Shown: piece by piece, positions 42,700-57,644 of the stretch
Layout: every line of letters starts with the position of its first letter
Numbering within the stretch: the stretch's first letter is position 1
NCBI RefSeq assembly: GCF_040183065.1
Contig: NC_091131.1
Location: 7,985,001-8,049,000 of the forward strand
Direction: 5' to 3'
DNA from: Periplaneta americana
Lineage: Eukaryota; Arthropoda; Insecta; Blattodea; Blattidae
Length of the DNA: 64,000 nt
Translations under genes and position numbers: made by a program
Notes under the pieces: generated by a model
Told to the model about the DNA's origin: nothing
Seen by the model: only the letters and a program-made list of their open reading frames with translations
The model's database searches: none

Positions 42700-43605
42700 T
42701 GTTGAAGGTTTATTTTCAGCCGTTGACTTTACTATTTTATATAATGTTAGTAGGTGTTAAGTTCCCAATATTAATTGATAAAAGATTTTCAGTCAAATTC
42801 ATATAACACTAGTTGCACCATTTCAACACTTAATTAGTCCCAGTGATCTCTGACAACCGATTCATACCGTGCTATATATTTTCTACAATAACATTACTTG
42901 TTTGAGTAATCATCCGTAAGTTTCATTTAACATATTGTAAACAATTATAATTTAAACCCATTAGTTTAAAGTTAGATTATTCACTTACGTTTTCAATTAT
43001 TTTCAGCGTAACATGAGCAACAACAGTAAAACGCCCACCATCTAATTAACTATAAACAATCAAACCCAATATATTGGCCTAAAGAACAACACCAAGATCT
43101 GCAAAGCATAGGCAGTCACGACAGGCTAGGAATCATATACTATAATATGGAAATATGAATAACTTGTAACAAAACATTGTAATTTGCAATTCCTCACATG
43201 CATAGCATAACATGGAAGGGAGTTAGCTCATCTTTTATTTTATATTTTAACCTCATTTTTTAGCCTTATATCACTATATCGTTTATAATATTGTCTTCAT
43301 GTGATGACTTGCAAAAATAGTATAAGTATATTTTAAAAGTTGACATTTGGGGTATCCACAATGGAACATTAGAAAGCTAATTCATATAATTTTAATTAGA
43401 TTTCATCCCCATATGATAATAAATATGTATTGTATGTGTAGATAATACTGAGAACAATGATATTGTAAAATGACAGTTTGTATCTGATGATGCTGACAGG
43501 CTCAACAAAAACGTTCATACGTCATATAATTTATTATGTAAAGGTTAACACCTAGTAACATTATATAAAATAGTAAAGTCAACGACTGAAAATAAACCTT
43601 CAACA
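42700..43605. mobile_element. Non-autonomous element with ~64 bp inverted ends
   Basis: Left TGTTGAAGGTTTATTTTCAG and the following CGTTGACTTTACTATTTTAT are mirrored at 43542-43605 with few mismatches. TA lies on both outer sides (42698-42699 and 43606-43607). Inside, 43485-43540 has GATGATGCTGACAGGCTCAA, a motif I associate with Penelope-like 3' ends. No transposase is visible. Confidence 0.75.
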
Positions 43606-43762
43606 TATAAAAATGTGGTTTATAAAATATTTAATATCTAGAAGAATTGTCAATCACTTTGTCATCATTAGCCGTAAAAATTGCCAAGACTACAGCCATT
43701 TATTTTCATTTATTGTCTTGTTTTTATCACCAATACGTACTTAGTTTATAATACATAAATAA

Positions 43763-46423
43763 CACTAGTCAACAAGGTTTTTGTCACAAGGGCGGAAATA
43801 GTCATTTTAGATCAAGTTTTGTGTGCTGATATTGGATCTAAACTTGAAAGTTTTCCATCGCGCACCATTTAAGAGGAAAATTGGAAATTGTGAAAAAAAA
43901 AGAAAGAATTTACCAAAGAATTCGGGTATCGAACTATGGACTATATTTAAACGGTTAAACAGTATATTCATACGTTTTATAACTTATTGTTGCTCAGAAT
44001 ATACTAGAAGTGTATTTTAAGGAATAGGTTCTTTCAAATACATGAGTCTGCATTAATAAGGCGCGTAGTGGGTGATATATATCTGTATTATTTTATTGCT
44101 TTATGACCCTAGACCAACAGAAAGCACTGAGAGGGTGGGCTTTTAGAGTGAAATAGATTGCATTTTAGGTTTAGTTAAATATTGTTTGAGCTTGTGACAA
44201 GTTATATCGCTGGTTTTAAGTGTTCATCTTCACGTTCATTTACGCTTTCTCAGAATGAAAAAATCTCGTCGTGCGTGTGTAAATTCGCCGGACAGCTTTT
44301 GTTACGTATGTGGAGAATTTACAGCAAAATCGCAGCGTCGGCCTTTATCAGATAAGTTAAAACAAGCATATTATTGCTATTTTGAATGTAATGTATATGA
44401 TTGGGACAAATCATGGGCTCCCCATGTGTGCTGCACAACATGTTACTCAGAACTGATAAAATGGATGAATGGAGAGAAGACTTGAAGTATGCCGTTTGCA
44501 GTTCCAATAATCTGGCGTGAACCGACAAGCCATGCAGAAGACTGTTATTTCTGTTTAACAAAGATTATGGGATTTTCAAAGAAAACAAGATCTAAAATTG
44601 AATATCCTAATGTTCCATCTGCAATACGACCTGTACCACATGGACCAAAACTCCCTATTCCTAATCTACCTTCGCAATTTGAGGAATTAGTTCTTCCAAT
44701 AGAACAAACAGATGACTTGGCTCAACCATCAATATCCTCTGATCCGTCCTCTAGCCCAGAACATCATAAAGAACCCCATTCAATTAAAAAATGTGAACTG
44801 AACGACTTAATAAAGAGATCTTAATCTCACTAAACAACAAGCTGAGATTTTAGGGTCTAGACTGCAACAATGGAACCTGCTAGCAACAGATACTAGAATT
44901 GCATTGTACAGGAAGAGGCATGAACTGTTTTCGAAGTACCTATTTTATAATGAAGAATTCTATGTGCGTATGTGTAAATATAGACGGCTTAATGGAAGAA
45001 CTGATTTCAACAGATTCCAGAGGAATGGACGTTATTCATAGATTCTTCCAAAATAATTTTAAAAGCAGTGTTATTGCACAATGGAAACATTAAACCATCA
45101 ATCCAGTGGTGTATTCAGTGGATATGAAGGAAACTTATACAAATTTGTCAGTGTTACTAAATGCAATCCAATATAAAACATACTGCTGGCAACTCTGCGG
45201 AGATTTGAAAATTGTCGCCTTATTGCTCGGACTTCAGGGTGGATTCACAAAATACTGTTGCTTTCTCTGTTTATGGGATAGTAGAGCAACTGAAAAACAC
45301 TATATAGTGAAAGACTGGCCTCCCAGAGACAGCTATGTCCCAGGAGAACATATCAAGTATGTCCCTTTAGTAAAACAGGAAAAGCACTGCTTCTTCCTTT
45401 ACATATCAAGCTTGGTTTAATGAAGAATTTCGTTAAACCTATGGATAAAAACGGAGAAGGTTTTGCATATGCAAGGAATATGTTTCCGAAACTCAGTGAA
45501 GCTAAAGTGAAAGAGGGAATTTTTGTTGGCCGTCAAATTACGAAACTTTTGAAAGATGAGAGCTTCGAAGAAAAATTAAATGTTGAGGTACTAGAAGCTT
45601 GGAATGCCTTTGGAAGTGTTGTTAGTGGGTTTTTTGGTAATAATAAAACTGACAATTACCAACAGCTTGAACAAGAACTCCTGTATAGTTACCAGAAGTT
45701 TAGTTGTCGAATGTTTTTGAAAATACATTTCCTACATTCACATCTGGACTTTTCCCCAGAGAACTTAAGAACTGTAAGCGATGAACAAGGGGAAAGATTC
45801 CGTCAAGATATATACAGGATGGGACAGCAATATCAAGGAAGGTGAGATTCTAGTATGATGGGGGACTACTGTTGGTTTTTATTGAGAGAAGGTGACTCAA
45901 ACTGCAAGAGGAAAAAATAGCTGTAAGTAACTAAATATATTTTCAAAAAATCTAGCTTAAAGTCTGTATATGGTTGTTTACTTCAATATAGGGCTCCTAA
46001 GTTATTTGGTTTGAGATTTTAATCAATTTAATTTATAAACTTAAAAAAATTATTGTTCATTCGATCCAGTTTTAAATTAATAAAGTAAAAGCCTATTTTC
46101 AAGAGGAAAAAAGGATTATAATGCTACTTTTTCTTATTGTAATTATTATTTATGCAGCGTTATTATTTTCCTGTGAAACCTCAGTGTATTTTGTGTATAA
46201 ATTTTGTATCTTAGGAATTTATTTATTTTCACTGTTATAATTATGTGCTTTTAAATGCGCGAAAACGATTTTTTTAATCAAAATACTTCCCCTTCTGTCA
46301 CACAAAAATGTTACGTGTTACAGATTTTTCGCTGCCATTTTCGTAATCAGCAGGGTCGATTTAGTAAAAATCAGCTGATTTCATTTCTGTGACAGACAAA
46401 AAGTTAAAATTTGTTGACTAGTG
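43763..46423 (+). mobile_element. CACTA-type DNA transposon with uncharacterised transposase-like gene
   Basis: A 2661-bp element. Perfect 13-bp inverted ends CACTAGTCAACAA (43763-43775 and 46411-46423) are followed by TTTTTGTC-containing sub-terminal sequence on both sides. It is flanked by TAA on each side (43760-43762 and 46424-46426). CACTA starts and a 3-bp duplication are hallmarks of the CACTA/EnSpm group. It encloses one decayed gene (44255-45920) belonging to a multicopy arthropod protein family. Confidence 0.78.
44255..45920 (+). pseudogene. Cys-rich transposase-like gene of a multicopy arthropod family, decayed
   Basis: Segments in order: SPDSFCYVCGEFT and WDKSWAPHVCCTTCYSELIK, with paired cysteines (zinc-binding look). 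A TGA at 44483 follows, then PFAVPIIWREPTSHAEDCYF and YPNVPSAIRPVPHGP. LTKQQAEILGSRLQQWNLL then GDLKIVALLLGLQGGFTKYC and CFLCLWDSRATEKHY follow after frameshifts. The last block is LMKNFVKPMDKNGEGFAYAR, KIHFLHSHLDFSPENLRTVS, DEQGERFRQDI and YQGR. A TGA then replaces what I expect to be a Trp codon before DYCWFL. At least two nonsense changes and about three frameshifts make it dead. I recognise the block order from many unnamed arthropod predicted proteins, but not a named domain. Catalytic residues are not assigned. Confidence 0.7.
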
Positions 46424-46426
46424 TAA

Positions 46427-46591
46427 TTAACGTTTGGTAAGACCGCGAACAATTTACATTGAAACTAGACATTAAAACAAACAAGGCCTCCACTTGACAG
46501 TTATTTACAGTGTTGCCAACCCAAGGCTCCGGCTTTCTATGTAGGTGGCTCTGATACAACCGTTCAATCCAACACTTACTTGGTTAATTTA

Positions 46592-46642
<51 letters not shown>

Positions 46643-47890
46643 GCAGCTTCTTCCTGAAATATTATCGATTTCCCAGGGAACAGAATTTAATAGCAATTAG
46701 TATGCAGCTTTTATTGGGCTGTTCCCTCGCGAATTTATTTATTTATTTCATACAATTGAGATTTGTGTGTAGACATTAAAATATTTTACTCAAGAAAACT
46801 CGCTACTTTTTAAGCCGATATCCACATCTTAACAAATTTTCATTTTTAATAATTCCTCTACGACTTAAATAAAGCTTATAGATGCAATTAATATAACAGC
46901 ATGACACATTGTGGGAAAAGTTTCTCTGTAATTTAGCCTATGGATTCACCTCCAACTGTATTCTTAATGCCCTACTTGTATGAGGTTGAATTCTCCTAAC
47001 AGGAGGAAAAGCATTAATTAGCAAGCAACTGTAAAATATTATACCATTTTTATTGTTACGAAGTTTCCTTCCATAGTAAGCATATGTATAGTGAATTATA
47101 CTGTGCTGAATATGGAGATAGGACAAGACAATGGAGTGGAAATAAAATAAATGTTAAGGCACTAAGAATACAGTTTTCTTTTACAACGAAGTGGCTTTTT
47201 ATTCACAAGTACAGGCAAGTATCTACTACACACATCTATTATTGACAAAGATATTTAGATGACAACAAGTCACAATTTATGAAAGATATTTTATAAGGGA
47301 TATTTAAGCGTCATCGTTTTCATTCTCCACTTTTTTATTACAATATATTTTGATAAATATTAACTGTAGAAAAAAAATAAGTAGATTATTTTATAAATGT
47401 GAAATTAACAGACATATCTGATCACTTCCACATTATATCCAGGTTACAATGCTGTTCACAGAAATGCATTACATGTGGAAACTAGATTTTCTGGCAAGTG
47501 ACGTCATCTGCTTAGTCCTCCACTTTTCACTAACTGCGACAGTCGATAAAAATGTGTTATCCTCATTCTTACTCTGAACAAACAGAGATTTCCCCTTATT
47601 ATGTTAAGTTACCTACCACTGATAAAGTAAGCTTTATTTCCTTATTCACAAACACTGTCAGACATTACACATTTAGTAATCCTTCCTTCAAATATGGTTT
47701 ATTTCTCATTTCCAGTCTACTGTACGATTATTGGTTCATTTGTATTAGCTACAGAATTGGTTATTTCAATTACAGAGTTAACTGTTGAGCAGGTTGCTGC
47801 CAGACGAACTTTCACCTTATTGGAAAGTGCATTTTAACTCCTTGATCACAGGTACAATTGAGAGTCCTTAATGCAAACGAAACAGCAAAC
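46427..47890. other. No gene recognised; (TTA)n tract and a hAT-like end
   Basis: At 46507 CAGTGTTGCCAAC repeats the terminus of the 29.8 kb hAT-like element, without a visible partner. A TTA microsatellite lies at 46590-46640. The rest is AT-rich without coding signal. Confidence 0.5.
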
Positions 47891-48624
47891 CAGCGAATAG
47901 GGATTACAAAGAATGGATACTGAGCGAATTTTCCTGTGTTTTGTTTCTCAGTGCGCAGGCGTTTAGTTCCACTTTCAAGCGCTAGAGGTTAGTGTAATCG
48001 AGTATACGCTAAGATAATAATTGAGTATAGAGTTGAGACACAGGATCCAAACATCGCCTACCCTATTGCATAATCCAATAACGCTTTGCTTCAAATAAAT
48101 TCAAGTTAACAGCTTTTCCTTATTTCTCAGTGACAAACTAGTTGTAATAATAATATTTTATATTTCAGATATCATAAATTATATTATAAAATAATATAAT
48201 ACATTATAAAATTAAGTATAGAATTCGTTTAATATTTGTATATAATAAAAAATAGGTATACGGTTTTACTTCTCGTAAGAGTTTTGTTTTTCCATTTTCA
48301 GCGCTATCAAATCATTATATACTTTAATTGTTGTTGGGGTCAACGTCTCAACTCACACTCTAGAGTCTAGACATAACAGTTAATGACGGATTTATTATTT
48401 TATGAATCCAATTTATTTTATTTGAGTACATAATGTGCCTAGATATATTAATTATATGTGTTATATTTCCGCTGTGTCGACTGCTAGCTGGTGTGATGTC
48501 AGCGCCAAATCTAGGGAGAAAGCAGAATCTCACGCTTTAGCTGGCTTGAAGGTCATTGAAATCAGTCCGGCTACATCAAAGGTACCGACGCGAAGTGTCC
48601 ATTCTTTATAATCTCTATTCGCTG
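47891..48624. mobile_element. hAT-like non-autonomous element
   Basis: A 734-bp element with inverted ends CAGCGAATAGGGATTACAAA and CAGCGAATAGAGATTATAAA (continuing GAATGGA). It is flanked by direct repeats AGCAAAC (47884-47890 and 48625-48631), 7 bp perfect or 8 bp with one mismatch. It is GC-richer near 48470-48600. No transposase. Confidence 0.75.
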
Positions 48625-49324
48625 AGCAAACTGTATGTATTATTAATTTACTAAAACTAAACTTTCAAAGTTATTTACTCACCAAAATTAACTGAGAAGA
48701 TGCTGAAGCTGCCCACCTTCGTTTTCAAACATTTTTGGCACCTCTTTAAGAAATTACATAACCATGGAGATGAAACCACATCCAGTTCTAATACAGGAGG
48801 AAATTGCGGTCATTTTTTCTATGATGCACCTTCGATAGAACTCACTTACAAAATTGATGCTTACATTGGATTGTAATTCTTGAACCATTGTAATTTTATA
48901 TGGTTGTTTCTTTAACAATTTTGTAGCTTGTAAACTAAACAACCAAGGAAATTTCTATTTGCTGTGAAAGATGTCAAGGCGATTTTCTAGGAGAATTGTC
49001 TAAATAAAAAAATGGAATGCAAACATTCTTAATTTAGGACTGAATGCTAATGTCTAGGCTTCTCGACTTTAACACTTCCTGCTTCATGAAATTTGGGATA
49101 AACTCCAGAACATGGATTGCACCCTTTCCCTCTTACTTCAAAATTCCAACCTTGTGCACACAAAATAAATTATTGGCACTGAAAAGTGCCTTTTCGTAAA
49201 TATAATGATGCGCATTCGACAAACGCAGACAAATCTGCTCTTTTTAGTATTTTAAGACATAATTTGGTAGGTGCAATCCATGTTCTAAAATTTTCCCGAA
49301 GTTTGTTCAGCTGCTTTGCAAATA
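48625..49324. other. No gene recognised (0.7 kb)
   Basis: AT-rich. The open frame at 48754-48942 on the minus strand has no recognised feature. Confidence 0.45.
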
Positions 49325-49972
49325 CCGTATTTACTCGCGTAATTTCCCTCCCACATTTTTTCTAAGAAGTCAGAAACGAAAATTACGCAAAAACTATAAA
49401 ATAGTGAGAATAATCCATCATAAATAATATCAATTCGTGTACCATACCCATCAAATCAATGTTTAAAACTGAATAATTAGAAATACATAACCTATACACA
49501 ATTCGAATAATTATGAACAATGTTGTGGATTTTGTTTGTACCAATGTATATCAGTTATAATGCCAGTAGCCTGATCTTGACTAACCTTAGATCATGGTGT
49601 TAAACATCGAGTGTAAGATATTCATATGAGAGACTAATTTATTAATTACTGGCACATAAAGAAAATCAATGTATCATCTTAAAAAAAAATACTATCTGCC
49701 ATATTATGCTGAGTTCCCTTTGAAAGACTTCAGTTCATTTCTTGAGAGAATAGTTTTACAAGTGAATGAATTTCTTTATGAAGTGGCAGAGTTCCAATAA
49801 TGTGTTGTCAATGTTTCAAATGATACTATTATCCACAACTTATGGTCTAGGGATAATGTAGCTGCATAGCAAATGAAAGGTTAAGAGTTCAAGACTCCAC
49901 TCTGCTTTTCCCCCTTAAGAAGGAGAAGAAGAAGAAGAAGAAGAGTTATAAATAATTTATAACAAAGATATA

Positions 49973-50565
49973 CAGGGTGTTCATTTCAAAGTGTGTCATG
50001 ACGTCACTGTTGTTGGGTCACCGATTTGAAGCGAGTTTCAGCTTATAAGTTAGAGAAGTTGCCTATTATTTAAGGCGTTCTTCAATCTGAACTTGAGAAC
50101 GTGTACGGTATAACTTGAACGTCGTAGCAACAGATGGCGGTCTGTACGGTCTGTGTGCTACCATAACCTCTTTCGAACTGTGTTTTGCGCCGGCAAGTCG
50201 TACGCAGGGTATTTGTTATCATCGGTTGCGTACGGTAACATTCCACAACACAAATCAAATGCTCCGTGTTCATGTTGATCGTCGAAGTTAATGTCAACAA
50301 ATACGTAAGTAATCGTCTTAACCCTCTCCCCATATCCCGACAGTACGTATTTCCAAACAGTTCACATTCCTGCCACTACCGGCGTTACCGTACGTATCGG
50401 CACGTACTCTTCAGAATGAACGCCGTACTTGCTAGCCAACTTCTCTGCCTCTTAGATTATACACCTGAGCTGCGGAAGTGTAGGAAGATTGAATTCTCTA
50501 GGCTCATCAGCTAGCCACATGACGGCATACAGCGAGCCAAGACACATTTTGAACTGAACACCCAG
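49973..50565. mobile_element. MITE with CAGGGTGTTCATTTCAAA ends
   Basis: A 593-bp element, TA on both sides. Left CAGGGTGTTCATTTCAAAGT, right (inward) CTGGGTGTTCAGTTCAAAAT, both followed by GTGTC. The interior is rich in GTACG and CGTAC motifs and markedly CpG-rich compared with the flanks. The reading frames within it (both strands) look like translated palindromic repeat and not a protein. Confidence 0.78.
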
Positions 50566-50811
50566 TATAAAACGATTAATTAGATGCAACATAAATATCC
50601 TCTATCTTAATGTTTATAAATATGACAGATTTTTCCTTTTATGAATCAGCTGTCCCAAGCTGTACATAGACAAATTCTTGCTACAGGAGATCAGTAATTT
50701 TGTGTGTCCAAGATTGTACATGTGTTTTACTCTCTACTACTTTCATCAGACAACAAATCCAGATCATCATCCTTGTCGTCAGAGGAATCATCAGCGTTGT
50801 TCATTAATAAC

Positions 50812-52920
<2,109 letters not shown>

Positions 52921-53649
52921 CACATTGTGAAACATAAAGATAATGCAAAATATAAATTATATTAGCTTTATAAGTAAATATGTATTTACATATAAATCCT
53001 TTCCCTGTTAATAACCAATAAAAAAATGACCTTGGGTTTCCCACACTTATTTCTTAGGTAGATATTTTGAATTTTCACGGAAAACGCTCTTGAAAAGAAA
53101 GTGTGTGTCCAATTTTGTTTATTGCAAGAGAAGGAACTCAAACGGAAAAATAAAATTCTGGAAATCATGTCCTAAACCCTGGAACGGGAAATTACATGAG
53201 TAAATGCAGTAGCTGTGAAACTTGGAACTTTGTCACCAGGGAACATTTCTTGAAAATGTCTATTAACTCTTACGTGCTGTGTTAAATGTAATATTACATA
53301 AAAACAATCTTTCTGGACTGGAATATTTTAACTGATACTTTTTATTCTTCACAGTAATACAGTAACACAATACACGAGGAAAAACACATGCGACAGAACT
53401 GTAGGCCGGTGGACTTGATTTTAACAAAGCCATCTATGTTAAAACATTTGTGGACAACACAAATACTGCATGGTAAAAAGCTACTCAATTGTTCACCCTG
53501 TAGTTCCAACATTTGAGGGCCATCAAATATTCGAATTCAAGTGAATTATTTTTTAATAAAAAACTGAAAGGAGAGAAGAAAAGACTGTGATGCAGAGAGA
53601 TTAGAATCAGGAAGTGTCGCATAGCATAATCAAAGAATAAATAGGCATA

Positions 53650-54984
53650 CGAGGTCTGTCTAAAAAGTATCCGACCTTAAATTTTCCCGCGCAAAGTAGT
53701 GATTCTAAGGTGGCGCCACTGTGCACGGTGGAAGGAGGAACCGTAATGCGCATGCTTGAATTTTTTCACCGCATTCGCTTGTGCCAGTCACTGGCTGGTG
53801 GTCGCCAAGTAAGGTGCTGTTCTAAGTGTTTGTCGGATTTAGTTTTCTCGCAAGATGACTGAACGAATTGAGCAAAGATACTGCATCAAATTTTGTCAAA
53901 AGCTTAGTGATTCTCAAAGTCAAACAATTCGTAAGATTCAGCAGGTGTTTGGGGAAGATGCGATGGGTGTAACACAAATTAAGGAGTGGTTCAACCGATT
54001 CAAAGATGGCAGCACATCAGCGGAGAGTGAGCAGCGTTGTGGCAGGCCCCAAACTGCTCGGAGTGCAGCTGTTGTTGAGAGAGTGCGAAATTTGGTGATG
54101 ACAGATCGTCGTTTGACCGTGCGGGAGATTGCTGAAGAGGTTGGAGTGAGTAAAGATTCTGCACATGCAATTTTGCGTGATGATTTGACCATGAACCGAG
54201 TGGCTGCGAAATTCGTGCCAAAGTTGTTGTCCCCCGGAACAAAAAGACCTCCGTCGTGACGTTGCACAGGACCTTCTGGACACCGCCAACACTGATCCTG
54301 GGTTTCTGAACACCGTGATAACTGGAGATGAGTCATGGGTGTACGGGTACGACCCAGAAACAAAAAGACAGTCGTCGCAATGGAAGCATCCCGAGTCTCC
54401 AAGGCCGAAGAAAGCGCGGCAGGTGCGAAGCAAAATCAAGGTGATGCTGACTGTTTTCTTTGATGTCCGTGGAATTGTGCATCACGCATACGCACCGGAA
54501 GGACAAACGGTGACAAAGGAGTACTATCACGATGTTCTCCGGCGACTCCATGATGCAGTTCGGCGCAAAAGACCAGACATGTGGACGGCGAACAACTGGC
54601 ACTTGCATCACGACAACGCCCCCGCACATTCATCCCAATTGATCCACACTTTCTTGGCCAAACATGGAATTACAACCCTTTCGCCAACCTCCCTACTCTC
54701 CAGACCTGGCTCCTTGCGACTTCTGGTTGTTTCCAAAATTGAAGACACCACTGAAAGGATCCCATTTTGAGAGTAGAGAAGAGATAATGCGGAACGCGAC
54801 GACAGAGCTGAACACCATTCCAAAAGAAGACTTCCAGAAGTGTTTCCGGCAGTGGAAGGATCGGTGGGCTAAGTGTGTGCAAGCACAAGGGGCCTACTTT
54901 GAAGGGGATTAGGGTCCCAACCCCGTCAGGTATTTGAAATATTTTTTTCTGGCTAAAGGTCAGATACTTTTTAGACAGGCCTCG
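53650..54984 (+). mobile_element. Complete mariner element (frameshifted)
   Basis: A 1335-bp element. Inverted ends CGAGGTCTGTCTAAAAAGTA and CGAGGCCTGTCTAAAAAGTA continue to GACCTT with a single further mismatch (about 29 bp). TA flanks both sides (53648-53649 and 54985-54986). It holds a full-length transposase frame with two shifts. Size, TIR, target and protein all agree with a mariner. Confidence 0.95.
53855..54912 (+). pseudogene. mariner transposase, full length with two frameshifts
   Basis: The N-terminal part (53855-54259) has two HTH regions: YCIKFCQKLSDSQSQTIRKI with TQIKEWFNRFKDG, and RLTVREIAEEVGVSKDSAHA. A shift near 54235 leads into the catalytic part with VITGDESWVYGYDPETKRQS (first Asp) and WHLHHDNAPAHSSQ (second). 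A second shift near 54670 leads to RQPPYSPDLAPCDFWLFPKL (third). Spacing between the last two is consistent with DD34D once the shift is allowed for. All three Asp are present, so inactivity is due to the shifts only. It ends at TAG 54912. Confidence 0.93.
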
Positions 54985-54989
54985 TATGG

Positions 54990-56120
54990 CAAATAACAGG
55001 ACTTTTTTTTTTATTGTCGTATGAATACTTATGAACAAATTTCTTACCGTCCTCCCCTTTTTGTGTTTTCTTCCTTGTTCATACTTTGTTACTTTTTCTC
55101 AAAACAATTACTTTCTGCATTTCCGACCCACAAAATGAAGAATCTAGTACTTCATTACTGAAAACCTCTATTACATGAAAAAATAATTGGTTATACATAC
55201 TGTCAACTGTCTCAAACCGAATTAGAGAGGAAAAGAGAAAAATATTCCACGAAATAGGAGGTATACAGACCTACATAATGATTTTAGACAATCTAAGAGA
55301 AAGCAGTCCACAAAGAACTGTCATCTCAGCAGTGACAATGATATAACAAAACTTCTTTAAAACATTACAGTTTCAGTTTTTAATGTATAATCGTCAACTT
55401 AAAAGTCATCTCTAGAGACCAAGTGCTTTAGGACAACAATAATGGATTTATTCTAAAATTAGTGCTCTAGTATTTTAAATGATTCTCTAATTCTAAACCA
55501 GCAACCAAACTGTGGGCTTGCAGAGACTTTTCGGATGATACACTTAGCTGTGCGCAAATAATTTAGCAAGATAACAAAAGTATTAGGGCCATAATAATAT
55601 TCCACGATAATTATAAAGGGACATTTCACTTCACCTGAAAATGTGTATTAATCTGGAAGCTGATAACTATGAACTATGTTCCTGACATCCGTATTACTGT
55701 AATGACTGAACACTCAAGTACGATTCATGGACTAGAAAGATGTAGAGTAATAGAGAGATTCAATGACTTCATATTTATGGACCTACAACTTCTTGGTATT
55801 TCGGTCAATGGACAGGCACTGACTTTCAACTTCGAACAATAACTAAGTTTCAAGTCATTTGGGTGCTTGTGTCGACATACTATCCCTTCATGAACCTTGT
55901 ATCTGATAATAACCACATCTAAGGCATGGTGCAAAAACCTAAAAGCCTCGCAACACACCCAGTATATTCTTTGTTTGTGGAATAAATTCTAACAAATTAG
56001 AATTAATTTTCAGGCCAACTAAATATGTCCAACACATATTACTTAGAAAAATATGTTCATAAAAAGACATCTATTTCCGGGCACAATCACTTAAAGTAGC
56101 TGTAATATGATTTGATGTAG
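54990..56120. other. No gene recognised (1.1 kb)
   Basis: AT-rich intergenic or far-intron sequence. The open frame at 55725-55958 on the minus strand carries no recognisable domain. Confidence 0.5.
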
Positions 56121-56124
56121 CATT

Positions 56125-56336
56125 TCAATTGATAGTCTGTTGTTAATATGTTACATAGCAACGTAATTGTTTTTATTTGTTATTCAATTCAATGCATGAT
56201 TCATTCTATTTATTAAACTGAAATGTAATTTAAGACCTTAATAAACTGAATGAATCATACATTGCATTGAATAAAAAATAAAAACAATTACGTTGCTATG
56301 TACTGGTAACATATTAAAAACAGACTATCTATTGAA
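56125..56336. repeat. Foldback repeat, ~80 bp arms
   Basis: Left arm GATAGTCTGTTGTTAATATG and GCAACGTAATTGTTTTTAT to TTCAATGCATGATTCATTC. The right arm mirrors it with few gaps (ACAATTACGTTGCTATGT, CAGACTATC). The central spacer is about 30 bp. Its total of 212 bp suits a MITE/foldback element. Confidence 0.8.
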
Positions 56337-56339
56337 TTT

Positions 56340-57460
56340 TTTTTTTTTTTCGTTGTTGGTAACTCTATAGCATCTATTAGATGCTTTATGGTTGTGCTAA
56401 CAGATGGAGTTACTTGTCAACAATGTGACATTGAAACATATGTTCAGGTCTATTGAAATGATGCATCAAATCATAGTTAGAAGCAGAAGTTTTGTCAAGG
56501 TAATGGGATATGAAGTGTTGTCTTCACTTCGTATAAAGTAATCATCATGATCAGAAATTACGTCTTTTATTATAATAATTGCATAAATTAACCTTAATTG
56601 TAATCTTTGTACATTTGTAATAAGTAATATTTATGTTCCTCAACACTCTCTCTATCCATCCAGAAGTCAGAATCTCCAGAAAAAGGACTGAAGACTGATG
56701 ACAATGCAAATGATCTCATTAATAATACAAAATAAATACGAGGGTACTATTACTAATGAAGAAACAAACAAACACGTTTGTATGAAAGCTTCAATTTACC
56801 ACAAACATTGTCATTAATCTCAATTCAATTTCTCAAGACTTAGCATTATACATCCTTTACATTTTTCCGTCGAATGTGCACAACAATTTGATAGATAATA
56901 TTACATACATGTGCAAATCATCCAAACAAAGCTTTTTTTTTTTCCTTGCACTTTCTGTATGAACATCTGAATAATTAACACAATGAGGTACGATTATCAC
57001 TTACTTGCCAATGTTAAAAATGTTACAAATCCATCTTCCTGTCATTCTGGTTAACAAGGAGGACTATGAAAGAATGACACTTTCTGTCCCACTAATACAA
57101 ACTGAACAGCATACCTAGTAGAACATTTGGACAAAATATATTCTACTTACGAAAACAGTTACATTATGGACTGCAGAGTCATCTATTGTAACAGCCTGAC
57201 CAAGATCACACTACAAGTCTCACTTTCTCTGGAAGAAGGAAAATATGCATTATCTTATCTTTATTCGGACCTCATCACCATCTGTATGGCATGATACGGT
57301 CCTGAACTGCGATGTATCTCAACTGTTTAAGATTATTCTGATGAACTTACTAACAAATACAGTACAAATTAAACTACAAATGCTATTTTGGCTTCAACCA
57401 TCTTCCCACTTTACTTATACCATGTACAGGTTTAGGAACTATAAAAACAAGCTTCTGTGT
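56340..57460. other. No gene recognised (1.1 kb)
   Basis: AT-rich. The open frame at 57245-57475 has no recognised motif. Confidence 0.5.
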
Positions 57461-57644
57461 GCACCAGTGGCGTAACAAGTGATTTGAGGCTCTGTTACAA
57501 AGGAATGTAAGGGGGGGGGTCCCTCCAACGGCATCAATATTACTCACTTATATATTATAGTCGAACCCCTCACGTTTACACTTTTCCACGGACTCTGAAA
57601 AAATAGTGGAAATTATTCAGGGGAAAGTGTAAATTATGGGAAAT

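Noticed and set aside
50082..50514. Open frames on both strands around 50.1-50.5 kb
   Set aside because: They lie within the CpG-rich MITE 49973-50565 and reflect its palindromic repeats.
53938..54629. Minus-strand open frames of 80-154 codons
   Set aside because: Antisense to the mariner transposase; CpG-rich coding on the plus strand leaves long antisense frames.
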